Counted from the first letter of the stretch, positions 43,573 through 54,500 are shown. The stretch is DNA of 64,000 bases from Halopseudomonas salina (GCF_008641105.1 NZ_VTTI01000001.1:331750-395749), one strand, 5' to 3'. Numbers and translations: made by a program. The notes: generated from the letters alone by a model not told the origin.

Positions 43573-45063
43573 ATGTCCGGGCATGCCACACCTGAACTGC
43601 TCATTGGAGCCAGTGCCGAGCGACCGGTTGCCATCAGCCCGAAAATGGCCAATCGCCACGGTTTGATCGCCGGCGCTACCGGTACCGGTAAAACCATCAC
43701 CTTGCAGGTTCTCGCCCAGGGGTTTTCCGATCTCGGTGTGCCTGTGCTGGTACCCGACATCAAGGGTGACTTCTCCGGTATCGCCCTGGCTGGCAAGATG
43801 AGCGACAAACTGGCTCAACGCGCTGCCCGAGTTGGTCTTGATGACCTGCAGATGCGTGGCGCGCCCACGGTATTCTGGGATGTCTATGGCGAGCACGGCC
43901 ACCCGCTACGCCTGACCATGGCCGACTTCGGGCCGATCATGCTGGCGCGCCTGCTAAACCTCAACGAGACTCAGAGCGGTGTACTGCAGATTCTCTTCAG
44001 GGTCGCAGACGATAACGGCTGGTTGCTGCTGGATCTCAAGGATCTGCGTGCCATGCTGTCGCATCTCAACCAGCATCGTGCAGAGATCGGTCCACGCTAC
44101 GGCAACATCTCGCCCGCCAGCATCGGGGCGATCCAGCGCTCATTACTCAATCTTGAAGGCCAGGGCGGAGAGCGCCTGTTTGGCGAGCCGGCGGTAACGC
44201 TGGAGGATTTTCTGCAGACCGACGACCAGGGTCGCGGCGTGGTAAATATCCTGCACGCTGCCAGGCTCTACCGGGATACGCCGCTCGCCTATTCGAGCAT
44301 TCTGCTATGGCTGCTATCGGAACTCTTCGAGCAGTTGCCGGAGGTGGGCGATGCCGAAAAGCCACGCTTCGTACTGTTTTTTGACGAGGCGCATCTGCTA
44401 TTCAAGGACACGCCAAAGAGCCTGACAGACCGGATCGAACAGGTAGTCCGGCTGATCCGCTCCAAGGGTGTGGGCGTGTATTTCATTACTCAGAGTCCGC
44501 TGGATGTGCCAGAGGCGATCCTTGGTCAGCTTGGCAACCGTGTGCAACATGCGCTTCGTGCGTTCACCCCCCGCGACCAGAAGGCGGTCCGCAGCGCAGC
44601 ACAAACCTTCAGGGCCAACCCAGGGCTGGATACCGAACAGGTAATCACTGAACTCGGTGTCGGCGAGGCACTGGTGTCGGTTCTGGACGACAAGGGTGTG
44701 CCCACTCCGGTGGAAAAAGTCATGGTCAGGCCGCCAGCCAGTCAGATGGGCCCCATTACCGACCCCCAGCGCAACAGCCTGCTCAATGAATCCTTTCTGG
44801 CGGGGATCTATGATCAGGAGCTGGATCGCGACTCGGCCTATGAAATCCTGCTACGCCAGACAGAGCAGGCGTTATCGGAAAAAACCGCCAGGACCAGGAC
44901 CCAGCAGGAGGCCCGGGAAGAACAGCGTCCCGCCCGTTCCCGACGCAAGTCGGGATTGGAGAGCATGGCCGGGACGGTAGGGCGCAGCGCGATGCGCACG
45001 CTCGGCAGTCAACTGGGCAGGGCCATCGTGCGCGGCCTGCTGGGTTCGTTCAAAGGTCGCTAG
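43573..45063 (+). CDS. HerA-like ATPase, DUF853 family
   Basis: The 496-residue P-loop ATPase has Walker A GATGTGKT (residues 34-41), VPDIKGDFSG, Walker B VLFFDEAHLLF and an arginine-finger region near LGNRVQHALRAF. It matches the DUF853/HerA-HP1187 type, widespread in proteobacteria and presumed to be DNA- or protein-translocating. The C-terminus has a basic region (EARE-EQRPARSRRK) and a hydrophobic tail. No nuclease such as NurA is next to it. ATG at 43573 follows GGAGG. Function is not established. Confidence 0.87.
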   Translation: MSGHATPELLIGASAERPVAISPKMANRHGLIAGATGTGKTITLQVLAQGFSDLGVPVLVPDIKGDFSGIALAGKMSDKLAQRAARVGLDDLQMRGAPTVFWDVYGEHGHPLRLTMADFGPIMLARLLNLNETQSGVLQILFRVADDNGWLLLDLKDLRAMLSHLNQHRAEIGPRYGNISPASIGAIQRSLLNLEGQGGERLFGEPAVTLEDFLQTDDQGRGVVNILHAARLYRDTPLAYSSILLWLLSELFEQLPEVGDAEKPRFVLFFDEAHLLFKDTPKSLTDRIEQVVRLIRSKGVGVYFITQSPLDVPEAILGQLGNRVQHALRAFTPRDQKAVRSAAQTFRANPGLDTEQVITELGVGEALVSVLDDKGVPTPVEKVMVRPPASQMGPITDPQRNSLLNESFLAGIYDQELDRDSAYEILLRQTEQALSEKTARTRTQQEAREEQRPARSRRKSGLESMAGTVGRSAMRTLGSQLGRAIVRGLLGSFKGR

Positions 45064-45072
45064 CGCGCGGCA

Positions 45073-45669
45073 TCAATAGGGGGGATAAGCAGACAGGATG
45101 CGATTGACCATCTCGCGGATCTGCTGCTCCCGTTCAGCCGGAGGCACGGCGGTGTCCCACAGCTGCTGCTGATCGCTGCCACGCCATACCAGTTGGCCAT
45201 CCCGCGCATCGCGCAGATCCACCTGCAAGGTCAGCACCTGATAATCCACCGAGCGTGACTGGGTGTAGGCGGGCCCACCACCCCAACCCCAGCCCCAATA
45301 ACCGATAGAGCCGCCGAAGGTCGTGGTTACCTCATCCTCTTCTTCCTCGCTGATGACGTCTACCTGAACCTCAAGGTCAGCATCATCAGCCGTACGCAGC
45401 CCTCTGGCGTCCAGCCCCTCGCTGACCGCCTGAAGAATCCGCTGGCGTGTCAGGTCACTACTGACCCGGGGATCATTCTGCGGCGTGAAGGTCACGGCCG
45501 GCTCCGCCCAGTCCCAGGTTCGATATTGGTTGAAATCCCGGCTGGTATCGTAATCACGCTCCACCGGCGTGCTTTGACAGGCGATCAGCAGCAACGCAGA
45601 GCCTGCCAGAAGGGCATGACGAAAGAGATGTGCCAGGGGGCGGAAAGCAGGTACTTGCATGGACTGCAT
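45073..45669 (-). CDS. DUF4136 lipoprotein
   Basis: The 198-residue protein has a lipoprotein signal with lipobox LIAC (Cys31) and a DUF4136 domain, with DYDTSRDFNQYRTWDW near the start and LVWRGSDQQQLWD at the end. A Gly/Trp-rich stretch (GYWGWGWGGG) lies in the middle. Function is unknown; it is probably anchored in the outer membrane. ATG at 45669 follows GAGGAAA. It is convergent with the HerA-like gene and 92 bases from the kinB end. Confidence 0.85.
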   Translation of the reverse strand: MQSMQVPAFRPLAHLFRHALLAGSALLLIACQSTPVERDYDTSRDFNQYRTWDWAEPAVTFTPQNDPRVSSDLTRQRILQAVSEGLDARGLRTADDADLEVQVDVISEEEEDEVTTTFGGSIGYWGWGWGGGPAYTQSRSVDYQVLTLQVDLRDARDGQLVWRGSDQQQLWDTAVPPAEREQQIREMVNRILSAYPPY

Positions 45670-45761
45670 GAGCGTTTCCTCGGTTGACGGAATAAATCTT
45701 TAGACCCGGATTCCCCTGGTTGGTTCGTGCCTCCACACCCCTGGTGCTGGGTGTGATGGCC

Positions 45762-47537
45762 CTATATCGGCAGGGAGATGGTGAATCTGGTGCCCTTGCC
45801 CGGAGTCGACTCCATGCCAATGGTGCCACCGTGCAGCTGCACGATTTCCTTGCACAGGGCCAGACCCAGACCAACCCCGCCGCGCTTGTTGCCTACCTGG
45901 GCGAAGGGCTCGAAAACCCGGGACTGCTGACTGTAGGATATACCTTCGCCGTCATCTTCGACATGGATCAGCAATCGCTCACCCCTGCGTACGGCTTGCA
46001 ACTTGATATGTCCATCAGGGCTGGTATGCCGCAGCGCGTTGCCGATCAGGTTGTCCAGCACGCGGCTGATCTTCAATTGATCCATTTCCAGCTCGGGTAA
46101 TGGCCCCTTAAGTTCTACCTGCAAATCCACCTCCTGATCGAGCGCCTGGCTAGCGAAGCGGTGATGAGACTGCAGGAGCAGGGATTCGATATCGCAGGTA
46201 CCCGGCTCGATCTTCTGCAAGCCGCTCTGATAGCGCGAAAAATTCAGCAGATCGTTGATCAGGCATACCAGCCGGCGCATTTCTTCATCCACCGTCTGGG
46301 CAAGGTCTGCCTCGCGGCCCTGGGCTGGCAGCTTCAGGCGCTCGCGTAGCAGGGCGAAGGCCATATGCATGCCGGCCACGGGAGTCCGCAACTCGTGGGA
46401 GGCTCTCAGTACGAACTCGCTACGTACCCGCTCGAATGCCCGCTGCGTAGTGACATCGCGCAATACCATCACCGCGCAGATCACCTGGCTTTCATCGTTG
46501 CTGACCGAGGACAGGCTGTAACTCAGCACCCGGGTTTCGCCCCCGGCCACTACCTGCAGATCCTGCTCCCCCTCCTCACGTGTCTGACCCTGAACCACCC
46601 GTGACAACTGCTCGTCGAGTTCCGGATATTCGAGTACCGCACCCAGGCGCTGACCGAGATGCGACTCATCACAACCCAGCTGCCGGCGTGCCACCGGATT
46701 GATGTGCTCCAACTCGGCGTTGCAATTAAATATCAGCAGGCCGCCATCCATACTGTCGAGCACTGCCTGCAGACGCTTGCGCTCAGCCTGTAATGCGGCC
46801 ACATCGCTGTTCCTGAACTCCTGCAGCGAGTCAGCCATCAATCCGAAGCGCCTGCTCAGGATACCCAGCTCGGCAATCGGAGAAATCGGCAGCATGACCC
46901 GAAAATCACCCCGCCCTATCCGGTCCGCCGCCCTGGCCAGCGCCTCGATCGGACGGCCGACACGCTGGGCAATGCTATTGGCGGTAATCAGCCCGATGAG
47001 CAATACCGCCACAATGACCAGGCCGAGCAAGGTGGCAATCAGGGTCGCGCGATCCTCAGTTTTGGTAGTGTCACGGTGGAATCCCTCTACATAGCGCGTC
47101 TGCACCGAACTGATGTGACTGCGCATGGCCGCAATCGCGGCACTGAGCTCATCATCGCGCAGCAACGCACTACGTTCTGTAAAAGGTCTGTCGAGAATTC
47201 GTCTGAACGTGCTGTAGTCACGCCGAATCGCCTCGACAGCTTGTTGATCGCTCTGATTCGTCGCGCTGCTGGCGGCAGTGTCGAGCCACCGCTGAAAGGC
47301 CTCATCCGATGCGGTCAATGCCGACCGGTCGAGGGTCTCGGCAAGCAACAGGGTCACCTGTTTGCTCAACTCGTGACCCAGACCCTGACTGTTCTCGATG
47401 ACCCCCAGATTTCTGGTCATCTCGTCATTCTGGGTTTGAGTCAGATGCAGCACGCTGTAGAGCCCCAGCACAAGACCCAGCAACGCGACGGCCACCAGGC
47501 CACTGATGCTGAGAAATAGCCGGCTGCGTAATTTCAC
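45762..47537 (-). CDS. kinB: Sensor histidine kinase KinB
   Basis: The 591-residue kinase has a first membrane segment (about 8-30), a periplasmic domain (31-164), a second membrane segment (165-186), a HAMP region (187-242), a PAS domain (250-350), and a kinase with H-box ASHELRTPVAG (His381), N-box NLIGNALRHT and G-boxes DDGEGIS and GGVGLGLALC. With AlgB it controls alginate and virulence genes in P. aeruginosa, where it is about 595 residues. Its start is GTG at 47537, overlapping the algB stop as GTGA. It is encoded immediately after algB, so the two form an operon. Confidence 0.92.
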   Translation of the reverse strand: MKLRSRLFLSISGLVAVALLGLVLGLYSVLHLTQTQNDEMTRNLGVIENSQGLGHELSKQVTLLLAETLDRSALTASDEAFQRWLDTAASSATNQSDQQAVEAIRRDYSTFRRILDRPFTERSALLRDDELSAAIAAMRSHISSVQTRYVEGFHRDTTKTEDRATLIATLLGLVIVAVLLIGLITANSIAQRVGRPIEALARAADRIGRGDFRVMLPISPIAELGILSRRFGLMADSLQEFRNSDVAALQAERKRLQAVLDSMDGGLLIFNCNAELEHINPVARRQLGCDESHLGQRLGAVLEYPELDEQLSRVVQGQTREEGEQDLQVVAGGETRVLSYSLSSVSNDESQVICAVMVLRDVTTQRAFERVRSEFVLRASHELRTPVAGMHMAFALLRERLKLPAQGREADLAQTVDEEMRRLVCLINDLLNFSRYQSGLQKIEPGTCDIESLLLQSHHRFASQALDQEVDLQVELKGPLPELEMDQLKISRVLDNLIGNALRHTSPDGHIKLQAVRRGERLLIHVEDDGEGISYSQQSRVFEPFAQVGNKRGGVGLGLALCKEIVQLHGGTIGMESTPGKGTRFTISLPI

Positions 47538-48880
47538 AAAGCCAACTGCTTACGCTTTCTATACAGCGTCGAAGCATCGATGCCCAGGGTTTTGGCGGCC
47601 TGGTCCAGCGTCTCACTGTTGGCCAGCACGTTGGCAATATGCGCCTTTTCCAGTTCCTCCAGGCTCATTTCTGCCCCGATTCGTGGCGCATTGGTGACAG
47701 ACTGCCCGGTAAAGCCAAGATGATTGACCCCGACCAGCTTTTCCGGACAGATGATGCTCGCCCGCTCCATGACATTGCGCAGCTCCCTTACATTGCCCGG
47801 CCAGGGATAGCCGCGCAGCGCCACCTTGGCCTGATCGCTGAGCGCTTTGGCAGGCGTGCTGTAATCTTTGACAAAGCGCGACAGAAAACGTTCTGCCAGG
47901 GGCACTATATCGTCCTGACGATCGCGTAAAGGCGGAAGGGTCAGGGTGATGACATTCAACCGGTAGATCAGATCCTCACGAAACTCGCCAGCGCTGACCA
48001 TCTCTGGCAGGTTGCGGTTGGTCGCAGCCAGAATCCGCACATCGGCGCGACGGGTCACCGGATCACCCACCCGCTCGTACTCCTTGTCCTGAATAAAGCG
48101 CAGCAGTTTGGGTTGCAGTGCCAGGGGAAAGTCCCCTATCTCGTCCAGAAATAGCGTTCCACCATCGGCCTGATTGACGCGCCCCAGGGTATTTTCGCTC
48201 GCCCCGGTAAAGGCGCCGCGGGTGTGACCGAACAGCTCACTCTCCATCAGGTCTGCACTAAGAGAGGGGCAGTTGATGGTCACGAAGTTCTTTTTCGCCC
48301 GTTTACTCCAGCCATGCATCGCCCGCGCAAGTTCACCCTTACCCGTTCCGGACTCACCAAGAATGAGAATATTGGCATCCGTCATGGCTACCTGACGCGC
48401 CGTATCAAGCACGGTCATCATGGCCGGGCAGTGAGATTCAATTACATGTTCTGGCTGGCCGATCTGGCCTTCGAGCAACTCCAGACGAGCAGCAAGGTGC
48501 CGTACCTTGAGCTGCTTGGCCGCACTCATGCGTAACTGATCGGGACTACAGGGCTTGACCAGATAATCCGACGCACCCGCCTGGATAGCATCCACGGCGG
48601 TGTCGATGGCCGAATGCGCAGTGACGATCACCACCACCATCCATGGGGCCTGGGTGCGCATGGTGGCAAGCAGCTCCAGACCGCTGTCCTCGCCAAGACG
48701 CAGATCGAGGAAACACAGATCAAAAACCTGCTGGCGTAGAACGGTTTCCGCATTGGCTGCGTTGCTCGCCGTCGCTACCTCATAACCCTCATCTTCCAGG
48801 CAATAACGAAAAGTGCGCAGAATCGCCGCTTCATCGTCTACCAGAAGAATGCGCCCACTATTGTGATCTGCCGTTTCCAT
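47534..48880 (-). CDS. algB: NtrC-family response regulator AlgB
   Basis: The 448-residue regulator has a receiver domain with phospho-Asp59 (CFLDLRLGE), a sigma-54 AAA+ domain with Walker A GESGTGKGE and the GAFTGA loop (TRGAFTGASE), R-finger region around RLNVITLTLPPLRDR, and a Fis-type C-terminal helix (LDQAAKTLGIDASTLYRK). AlgB activates alginate genes in P. aeruginosa, independently of phosphorylation for some promoters. It is followed by kinB with a 4-base overlap. ATG at 48880 follows GGAGCGGG. Confidence 0.93.
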   Translation of the reverse strand: METADHNSGRILLVDDEAAILRTFRYCLEDEGYEVATASNAANAETVLRQQVFDLCFLDLRLGEDSGLELLATMRTQAPWMVVVIVTAHSAIDTAVDAIQAGASDYLVKPCSPDQLRMSAAKQLKVRHLAARLELLEGQIGQPEHVIESHCPAMMTVLDTARQVAMTDANILILGESGTGKGELARAMHGWSKRAKKNFVTINCPSLSADLMESELFGHTRGAFTGASENTLGRVNQADGGTLFLDEIGDFPLALQPKLLRFIQDKEYERVGDPVTRRADVRILAATNRNLPEMVSAGEFREDLIYRLNVITLTLPPLRDRQDDIVPLAERFLSRFVKDYSTPAKALSDQAKVALRGYPWPGNVRELRNVMERASIICPEKLVGVNHLGFTGQSVTNAPRIGAEMSLEELEKAHIANVLANSETLDQAAKTLGIDASTLYRKRKQLAL

Positions 48881-49032
48881 GCTGCCCGCTCCGGAATGAA
48901 TATTGCCGGAATCAGTGTATCACTCATGCAAATTGCACGTATTGCGCCTTATCCAATTAAACACAACAGTTACAGCCATGTTCACCTCCCTGGTCTAAGC
49001 TCAAGCCCAAACGTACACAATGGAGACCCCTG

Positions 49033-49908
49033 ATGAACAAGTTCAAGATGCTGGCGTGCGCCACTGCCGCCGCTGGAGTGCTGGCCCTGGCACCCATGCC
49101 CGCCCTGGCCCAGGAAACACCCCAATCGGACGTGAGTAACGCCCGTATGGAGGGCTCGGTCGCTACCGCCTTCGCTCTGAATCGGCATCTCAACTCCGAC
49201 CCCATCCAGGTAAGGGTTCAGGGCCGCACCGCCATATTGACCGGTAGCGTCGAGAACGGAGTCAACCGCGACCTCGCCGGACAGGTCGCACTGAGCATTG
49301 AGGGCATTGACGAGATCGATAACCAGTTGACGGTAGACTCCGATGCCAGTGACAGCGATGCCGAGCGTACCAGTCTTGCCAACAGCCTCAACGATGCCAC
49401 CACCACCGCGACAGTGAAATCCAAACTGCTGTGGAACCGCCATACCCAGGGGCTGGATATCGACGTTCATACCAGGAACAACGTCGTCACCTTGAGCGGC
49501 AAGGCCGACAGCGAAGCCGCTCGGGAACTGGCCGAACGGTTGGCCGAGAATACCCAGGGCGTACGGGAAGTTCTCAATCAAATAGCGGTCACGGGCGAGG
49601 CGGGGACTGCCAAGCGGGCCCAGGACGCCGCAGCCCAGGCTGCGGATGAGGCGGCAGATGTGGTCAGCGATGTCTGGATCACCAGCAAGGTCAAATCCAG
49701 CCTGTTATTCAGTCGCAATCTCGATGGCACGGATATTTCGGTAATGTCTCGAAACGGCGAAGTGACACTCAGCGGACAGGTAGACAGCCAGGCGCGCAAA
49801 CAACTGGCGATCGAGACGGCGCGCAATATACGCGGCGTTTCCTCGGTAGACGCAGGGGCGCTCAAGGTTACCAGCGCAACTGAATCCTCAAATGAGGGCC
49901 AGATGTGA
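49033..49908 (+). CDS. Periplasmic protein with three BON domains
   Basis: The 291-residue protein has a signal peptide (about 1-26, ending ALA-Q) and three BON domains (about 35-105, 120-185 and 205-275), each with GxVxxxxxRxxA-type segments such as AILTGSVENGVNRDLAG, VTLSGKADSEAARELAE and VTLSGQVDSQARKQLAI. BON proteins (OsmY-like) are thought to bind phospholipids and protect the envelope under stress. ATG at 49033; GGAGAC just upstream. The start of transcription is not evident. Confidence 0.88.
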   Translation: MNKFKMLACATAAAGVLALAPMPALAQETPQSDVSNARMEGSVATAFALNRHLNSDPIQVRVQGRTAILTGSVENGVNRDLAGQVALSIEGIDEIDNQLTVDSDASDSDAERTSLANSLNDATTTATVKSKLLWNRHTQGLDIDVHTRNNVVTLSGKADSEAARELAERLAENTQGVREVLNQIAVTGEAGTAKRAQDAAAQAADEAADVVSDVWITSKVKSSLLFSRNLDGTDISVMSRNGEVTLSGQVDSQARKQLAIETARNIRGVSSVDAGALKVTSATESSNEGQM

Positions 49909-49990
49909 CATGCATGGAAACAGGATGTGAACATCCATCACTGGTCAATAACAGCATTTCAGCGAGCTAGCCGGTGCAGAAGTGCGCGTG

Positions 49991-50071
49991 AGCACGCTGG
50001 AGAAGACCGAAGATCGTATCTTGCACGCCTTCGAGGAGGCACTGGTCATGGGCCGACGACCCAAGAACTAG
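49991..50071 (+). pseudogene. Possible small ORF or gene remnant ending before a terminator
   Basis: A frame beginning at GTG 49991 (VSTLEKTEDRIL, ending VMGRRPKN) encodes 27 residues; the frame is open upstream to 49960 but stops at a TAA. The amphipathic, charged pattern looks coding, and it is followed 20 bases later by a strong terminator. No ribosome-binding site is seen at its start. It may be the tail of a broken gene. Confidence 0.25.
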
Positions 50072-50090
50072 AAGCTCTAATCGCGCCACG

Positions 50091-50119
50091 AAAACCGCTG
50101 CCCTCCGGTGGCGGTTTTT
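50091..50119. terminator. Bidirectional Rho-independent terminator between the BON gene and the efflux OMF gene
   Basis: AAAACCGCTGCC (50091-50102) pairs with GGTGGCGGTTTT (50107-50118) through 12 pairs including two G-U, with loop CTCC and T-runs on both strands, so it can end transcripts from both sides. Confidence 0.9.
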
Positions 50120-50143
50120 GCGTGGATGGGCTCCGCATTGCTC

Positions 50144-51553
50144 TCAGCCCATGGGCGGTGCGCCTGCCAGTGAACGGTAGACATTAACCATAGCGAGGGC
50201 CATTTCGGTCCGGCTCTGCACCAGGTTGTCACGCATGGAGGTCAACTCCTGCTCTGCAGCAAGCAGCTCGAAATAGCCGATAAACCCTTGATCATAACGA
50301 TCACGTGCCTGTTCCACTGCCTGGATAGCCGCATCGGTGGCACTTTTTAGCAAGGCCGCGCGCTCATGGGATTGCTGGTAGCGCAGCAGCCAGGTTTCAG
50401 TCTCTTCCAGGGCCAGCAGCACCGTCTGCCGATAGTCAGCCAGCAACTCGGCAGACTGGGCATCAGCCGCATCGATGCGCGCCTCTACCTGCGCTCGGTC
50501 GAGAAAACTCCAGTCGATTCCCAGCGCCACCCGTCCAGTCTGCGCCCCGCCGGTAAACAGGTCCGAGCCACTACCGGCCAGCGAGCCAAGTAGACCCTCC
50601 AGGGTAAAGTGTGGGAACAGATCCGCCGTGGCCACACCAATACGCGCGCTGGCGGCCGCCAACCGTCGTTCCGCGGCCTGGATATCGGGCCGTCGACGCA
50701 ACACATCGCCAGGACTGCCCGCGGCAATTGACGGACGGCTTCGCGGCAACTCAGCTGGCTCACCAAGCAGTGGTACCAACGCCGTGGGTGGCTGACCGGT
50801 CAATACACCGATGCGGTGCATGGCTGCCCCGATATCCGCTTTCAACTGGGGAATCACTGCTCGCGTGGCGTCCACCTGGGCCCGCGCCCGAACCTGATCA
50901 AACAACGTACCACGGCCGGCCTCAAGCCTTGCGCTGACAATGTCCAGCGATGCCCGCTGCAAGCTGACGTTTTCTTCCACTACCCGCAATTGCTGTTGCA
51001 GGCCGCGCAACTGGAAGTAGCTACTGGCCAGTTGGCCGGCCAGCGCAACCTGCAATGTCTCCCGGTCCGCACCGGCTGCCTGCAGCTCTGCTTCGCTTGC
51101 CTCGGCCGCCCGCTGCAACCGCCCGAACAGATCCAGTTCCCAGCTCAAACCCAGACCCGCCTGGTAAAACTCGACGCGCTCCTGGGCCGGATCAATGCGC
51201 TCGACCTCCGCCAGCCGTTGTCCTGATACCCCGGCGCCCGCTGTCACACTCGGTAGCTGGTCGCGGCGAGCCCCGCGCAGCAGTGCTTCGGCCTGTTGAT
51301 AACGCGCCAGCGACGCCTGCAAACTCTGGTTTTCGGCCAGGGTTTGTTCAATCAGCTCAGCCAGAAGCGGATCCTCGAAGCCGTGCCAGAACAGCTGCTC
51401 GTTGTCGGCAGCGCGTTTGACCTGTGCGCCAGTGGCCGTCTGGTCGTGGACGAATTGATCCAGTGGCGCCGGCTCCGGCGCCTGGTAATCCGGCCCTACT
51501 GCGCAGGCACTCAACAGCGCCGCCAGGGTAAAAATACCCGCCAGCTTATTCAT
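50144..51553 (-). CDS. RND efflux outer membrane factor (OprM/NodT-type lipoprotein)
   Basis: The 469-residue outer membrane protein has a lipobox LSAC (Cys17) and the duplicated OEP repeats of TolC-type channels, with GRLQRAAEASEAELQAA and RPDIQAAERRLAAASARIGVA. It would form the exit duct of the pump encoded before it. ATG at 51553 overlaps the permease end by 8 bases and follows GGAGAG. It is the last gene of the three-gene pump operon. Confidence 0.93.
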   Translation of the reverse strand: MNKLAGIFTLAALLSACAVGPDYQAPEPAPLDQFVHDQTATGAQVKRAADNEQLFWHGFEDPLLAELIEQTLAENQSLQASLARYQQAEALLRGARRDQLPSVTAGAGVSGQRLAEVERIDPAQERVEFYQAGLGLSWELDLFGRLQRAAEASEAELQAAGADRETLQVALAGQLASSYFQLRGLQQQLRVVEENVSLQRASLDIVSARLEAGRGTLFDQVRARAQVDATRAVIPQLKADIGAAMHRIGVLTGQPPTALVPLLGEPAELPRSRPSIAAGSPGDVLRRRPDIQAAERRLAAASARIGVATADLFPHFTLEGLLGSLAGSGSDLFTGGAQTGRVALGIDWSFLDRAQVEARIDAADAQSAELLADYRQTVLLALEETETWLLRYQQSHERAALLKSATDAAIQAVEQARDRYDQGFIGYFELLAAEQELTSMRDNLVQSRTEMALAMVNVYRSLAGAPPMG

Positions 51554-54500
51554 GTGGCTCTCCACTCAGTTCTACTTCGGACTTTTCTGACTTGGCTGCC
51601 AAGCGTTTCGCCAGCGTTCTCAACGCAACGTAAAACACCGGTGTCAGCAGCAGGCCGAACAGGGTGACGCCGATCATCCCGGTAAACACCGTGATACCCA
51701 TGGCGTTGCGCACTTCAGCGCCGGCCCCGGAGGCGATGACCAGCGGCACCACGCCGGCAATAAAGGCCACAGACGTCATGATGATCGGGCGCAGCCGCAG
51801 ACGGCTGGCTTCCAGCGCGGCGCTGACGGTGTCGCGACCTTGCTGCTCCAGCTCACGGGCAAACTCGACGATCAGAATCGCGTTCTTGCACGCCAGGCCC
51901 ATCAACACCACCAAGCCGACCTGCACGAAGATATTGTTGTCGCCGCCGACCATCCACACACCAAATAGCGCGGCGAGCAGACACATCGGCACGATCAGAA
52001 TCACCGCCAGCGGCATCACCCAACTTTCGTACAATGCAGCGAGCACCAGGAATACCAGCAGCAATGCCAGCGGGAATACCACCATCGCGGCATTGCCCTG
52101 GGTCACCTGCTGGAAGCTCAGATCCGTCCATTCCAGCGTCATGCCGGCCGGCAACACTTCATCCGCCACGGCCATCACCGAGGCCAGCGTCTGCGCCGAA
52201 GAAAGTACGGACGGATCGGACTGCCCAATCAGGTCGGCCGCCGGATACCCGTTGTAGCGGATCACCGGATCCGGCCCGAAACTTTCGCGCAGCGTGACCA
52301 TGGTATTCAGTGGGACCATCTCGTTATTCGCATTACGCGTATACAGGTGGTCGATATCACTGGGGTTATCGCGGAACTGCGCATCCGCCTGGGCCATGAC
52401 CCGATAGGTACGGCCGAACAGATTGAAGTCGTTGATGTACTGCGAGCCGAAGTACAGCTGCAGGCTGGCGAACAGATCATCCAGCTGCACGCCCTGCGCC
52501 TTGGCCTGCATGCGATCCACATCAGCATCCAGTTGTGGCACGTTGGCCTGGTAGGAGCTGAACGGGTAGAACATGCCTGGCGTCTGGCTCAGGGCCTGGG
52601 CCAGCTCGTTGGTCGCGGTCTGCAGTTCGCCATAACCAGCGCCGCGACGATCCTGGATATACAGCGAGTAACCCGATCCCGCCCCCAGACCGAATACCGG
52701 CGGTGGCATGAAGGTAATCGCGAAGCCTTCGTTGATGCCGCCCAGCTGGGCATTGAGATCATCGGAAATCGTCTGCGCCGTACGATCGCGTTCGTTGAAA
52801 TCATCGAAAACCACGAAGACCGTACCCACGTTCGGCGTATTGGTACCCTGCAAGGCGTTGAAACCAACAAAAGCCAGCGCATCGGAAACCCCCTCGGTGT
52901 TCAGCGCCAGCTCACTGACCCTGCGCGCGACTGCCTCGGTGCGATCCAGCGATGCACCCTCGGGCAAACGGATGCTGCCGATCAGATAGGTTTTGTCCTG
53001 GGTCGGAATAAAACCGCCGGGCACCTGGGTGAACATCAGCGCGGTGCCGCCCAGCAGCAGAAGATAGACCCCGAACACCAACCCGCGCCGGCTCAGGCTG
53101 CGGCCGACCAGAGATTCATAGCGCTGGGCATTGCGCAGGAAAAAACGGTTGAATGGCCGGAATATCCAGCCAAACAGGTGATTGATGATGCGTGCCGGCA
53201 GATCCGGTGTTGCACCGTGCGGCTTCAACAATGCCGCCGCCAGCGCGGGCGACAGGGTCAGCGAGTTGATTGCCGAAATCACCGTCGCAATGGCGATGGT
53301 CATAGCGAACTGACGGTAGAACTGACCGGTAATGCCATCCAGAAACGCCATCGGCACAAAGACCGCGCAGAGCACCAAACTGATCGCCACAATCGGCCCA
53401 CTCACCTCACGCATGGCCTGATGCGCTGCCGCCAGTGGCGCCAGACCTTGCTCGATATTGCGCTCGACGTTTTCCACCACGACGATGGCATCGTCCACCA
53501 CAATGCCAATCGCCAGCACCATGGCAAACAACGTCAGGGTATTGATCGAAAAGCCCATCAGCAGCAAGACTGCAAAGGTACCGACAATCGACACCGGCAC
53601 AGCCAACAGCGGAATCAGCGACGCACGCCAGGTCTGCAGGAACAGGATCACCACCAGCACCACCAGAGCGACCGCCTCCAGCAGGGTGATGATCACGGCC
53701 TTGATCGACGTGCTGACAAAGACGGTAGGATCGTAAGCCACTTCCCAGCTCAACCCTTTCGGAAAATCCGCTTCCAGCTCGGCCATTTTTGCCCGTACCG
53801 CGGCTGACACATCAAGGGAGTTGGAGCCGGGGGCCTGAAAGATCGGCAATGCCACCGCCTGGCGATTGTTCAGCAGCGCGCGCAGGGCATCCTGCGAGGC
53901 CGCCAGTTCGACCCGAGCCACGTCCTTGAGCAGTGTCATCTCGCCCTGTTCACCGGTCTTCAGGACGATATTTTCGAACTCCTCCACACTTTCCAGACGG
54001 CCCTGGGCGTTGATCGAAATCAACATGTCCGAGCCCTCCGGCATCGGCGGAGCACCGATCTGACCGGCCGACACCTGAATGTTCTGCTCACGTACTGCAG
54101 CGCTGATATCGCCCGCTGTTACGCCCAGCGCAGCAGCGCGCTGCGGATCTATCCACAGCCGCATTGCGTAGTCACCGGAGCCAAACAGGCCAGCCTGACC
54201 CACACCGGGAATGCGCGCCAGCTCGTCACGAATATGCAGTACCGCATAGTTGCGGATATAGGTGGCGTCCAGGCTGTCGTCCGGCGAGGTCAGGTGCACC
54301 GCCATCATCAGGTTCGGCGACTGCTTCTGGGTGGTCACGCCAAGTTGGCGCACATCCTCGGGCAGACGCGGCAGCGCCTGGGAGACCCGATTCTGTACCT
54401 GCACCTGGGCCTGATCCGGGTCAGTGCCCAGGGCAAAGGTCACGGTCAGCGCCAGGCTGCCATCACTCCCGGCGACCGACTTCATGAAGATCATGTCCTC

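Noticed and set aside
45734..45755. Hairpin CACACCC/GGGTGTG after kinB as a terminator
   Set aside because: The stem is only 7 bp and no T-run follows on the minus strand, so it was not called.
52347..53807. 486-residue plus-strand frame across the RND pump
   Set aside because: It is antisense to a clearly coding RND permease and has the skewed composition of a shadow frame.
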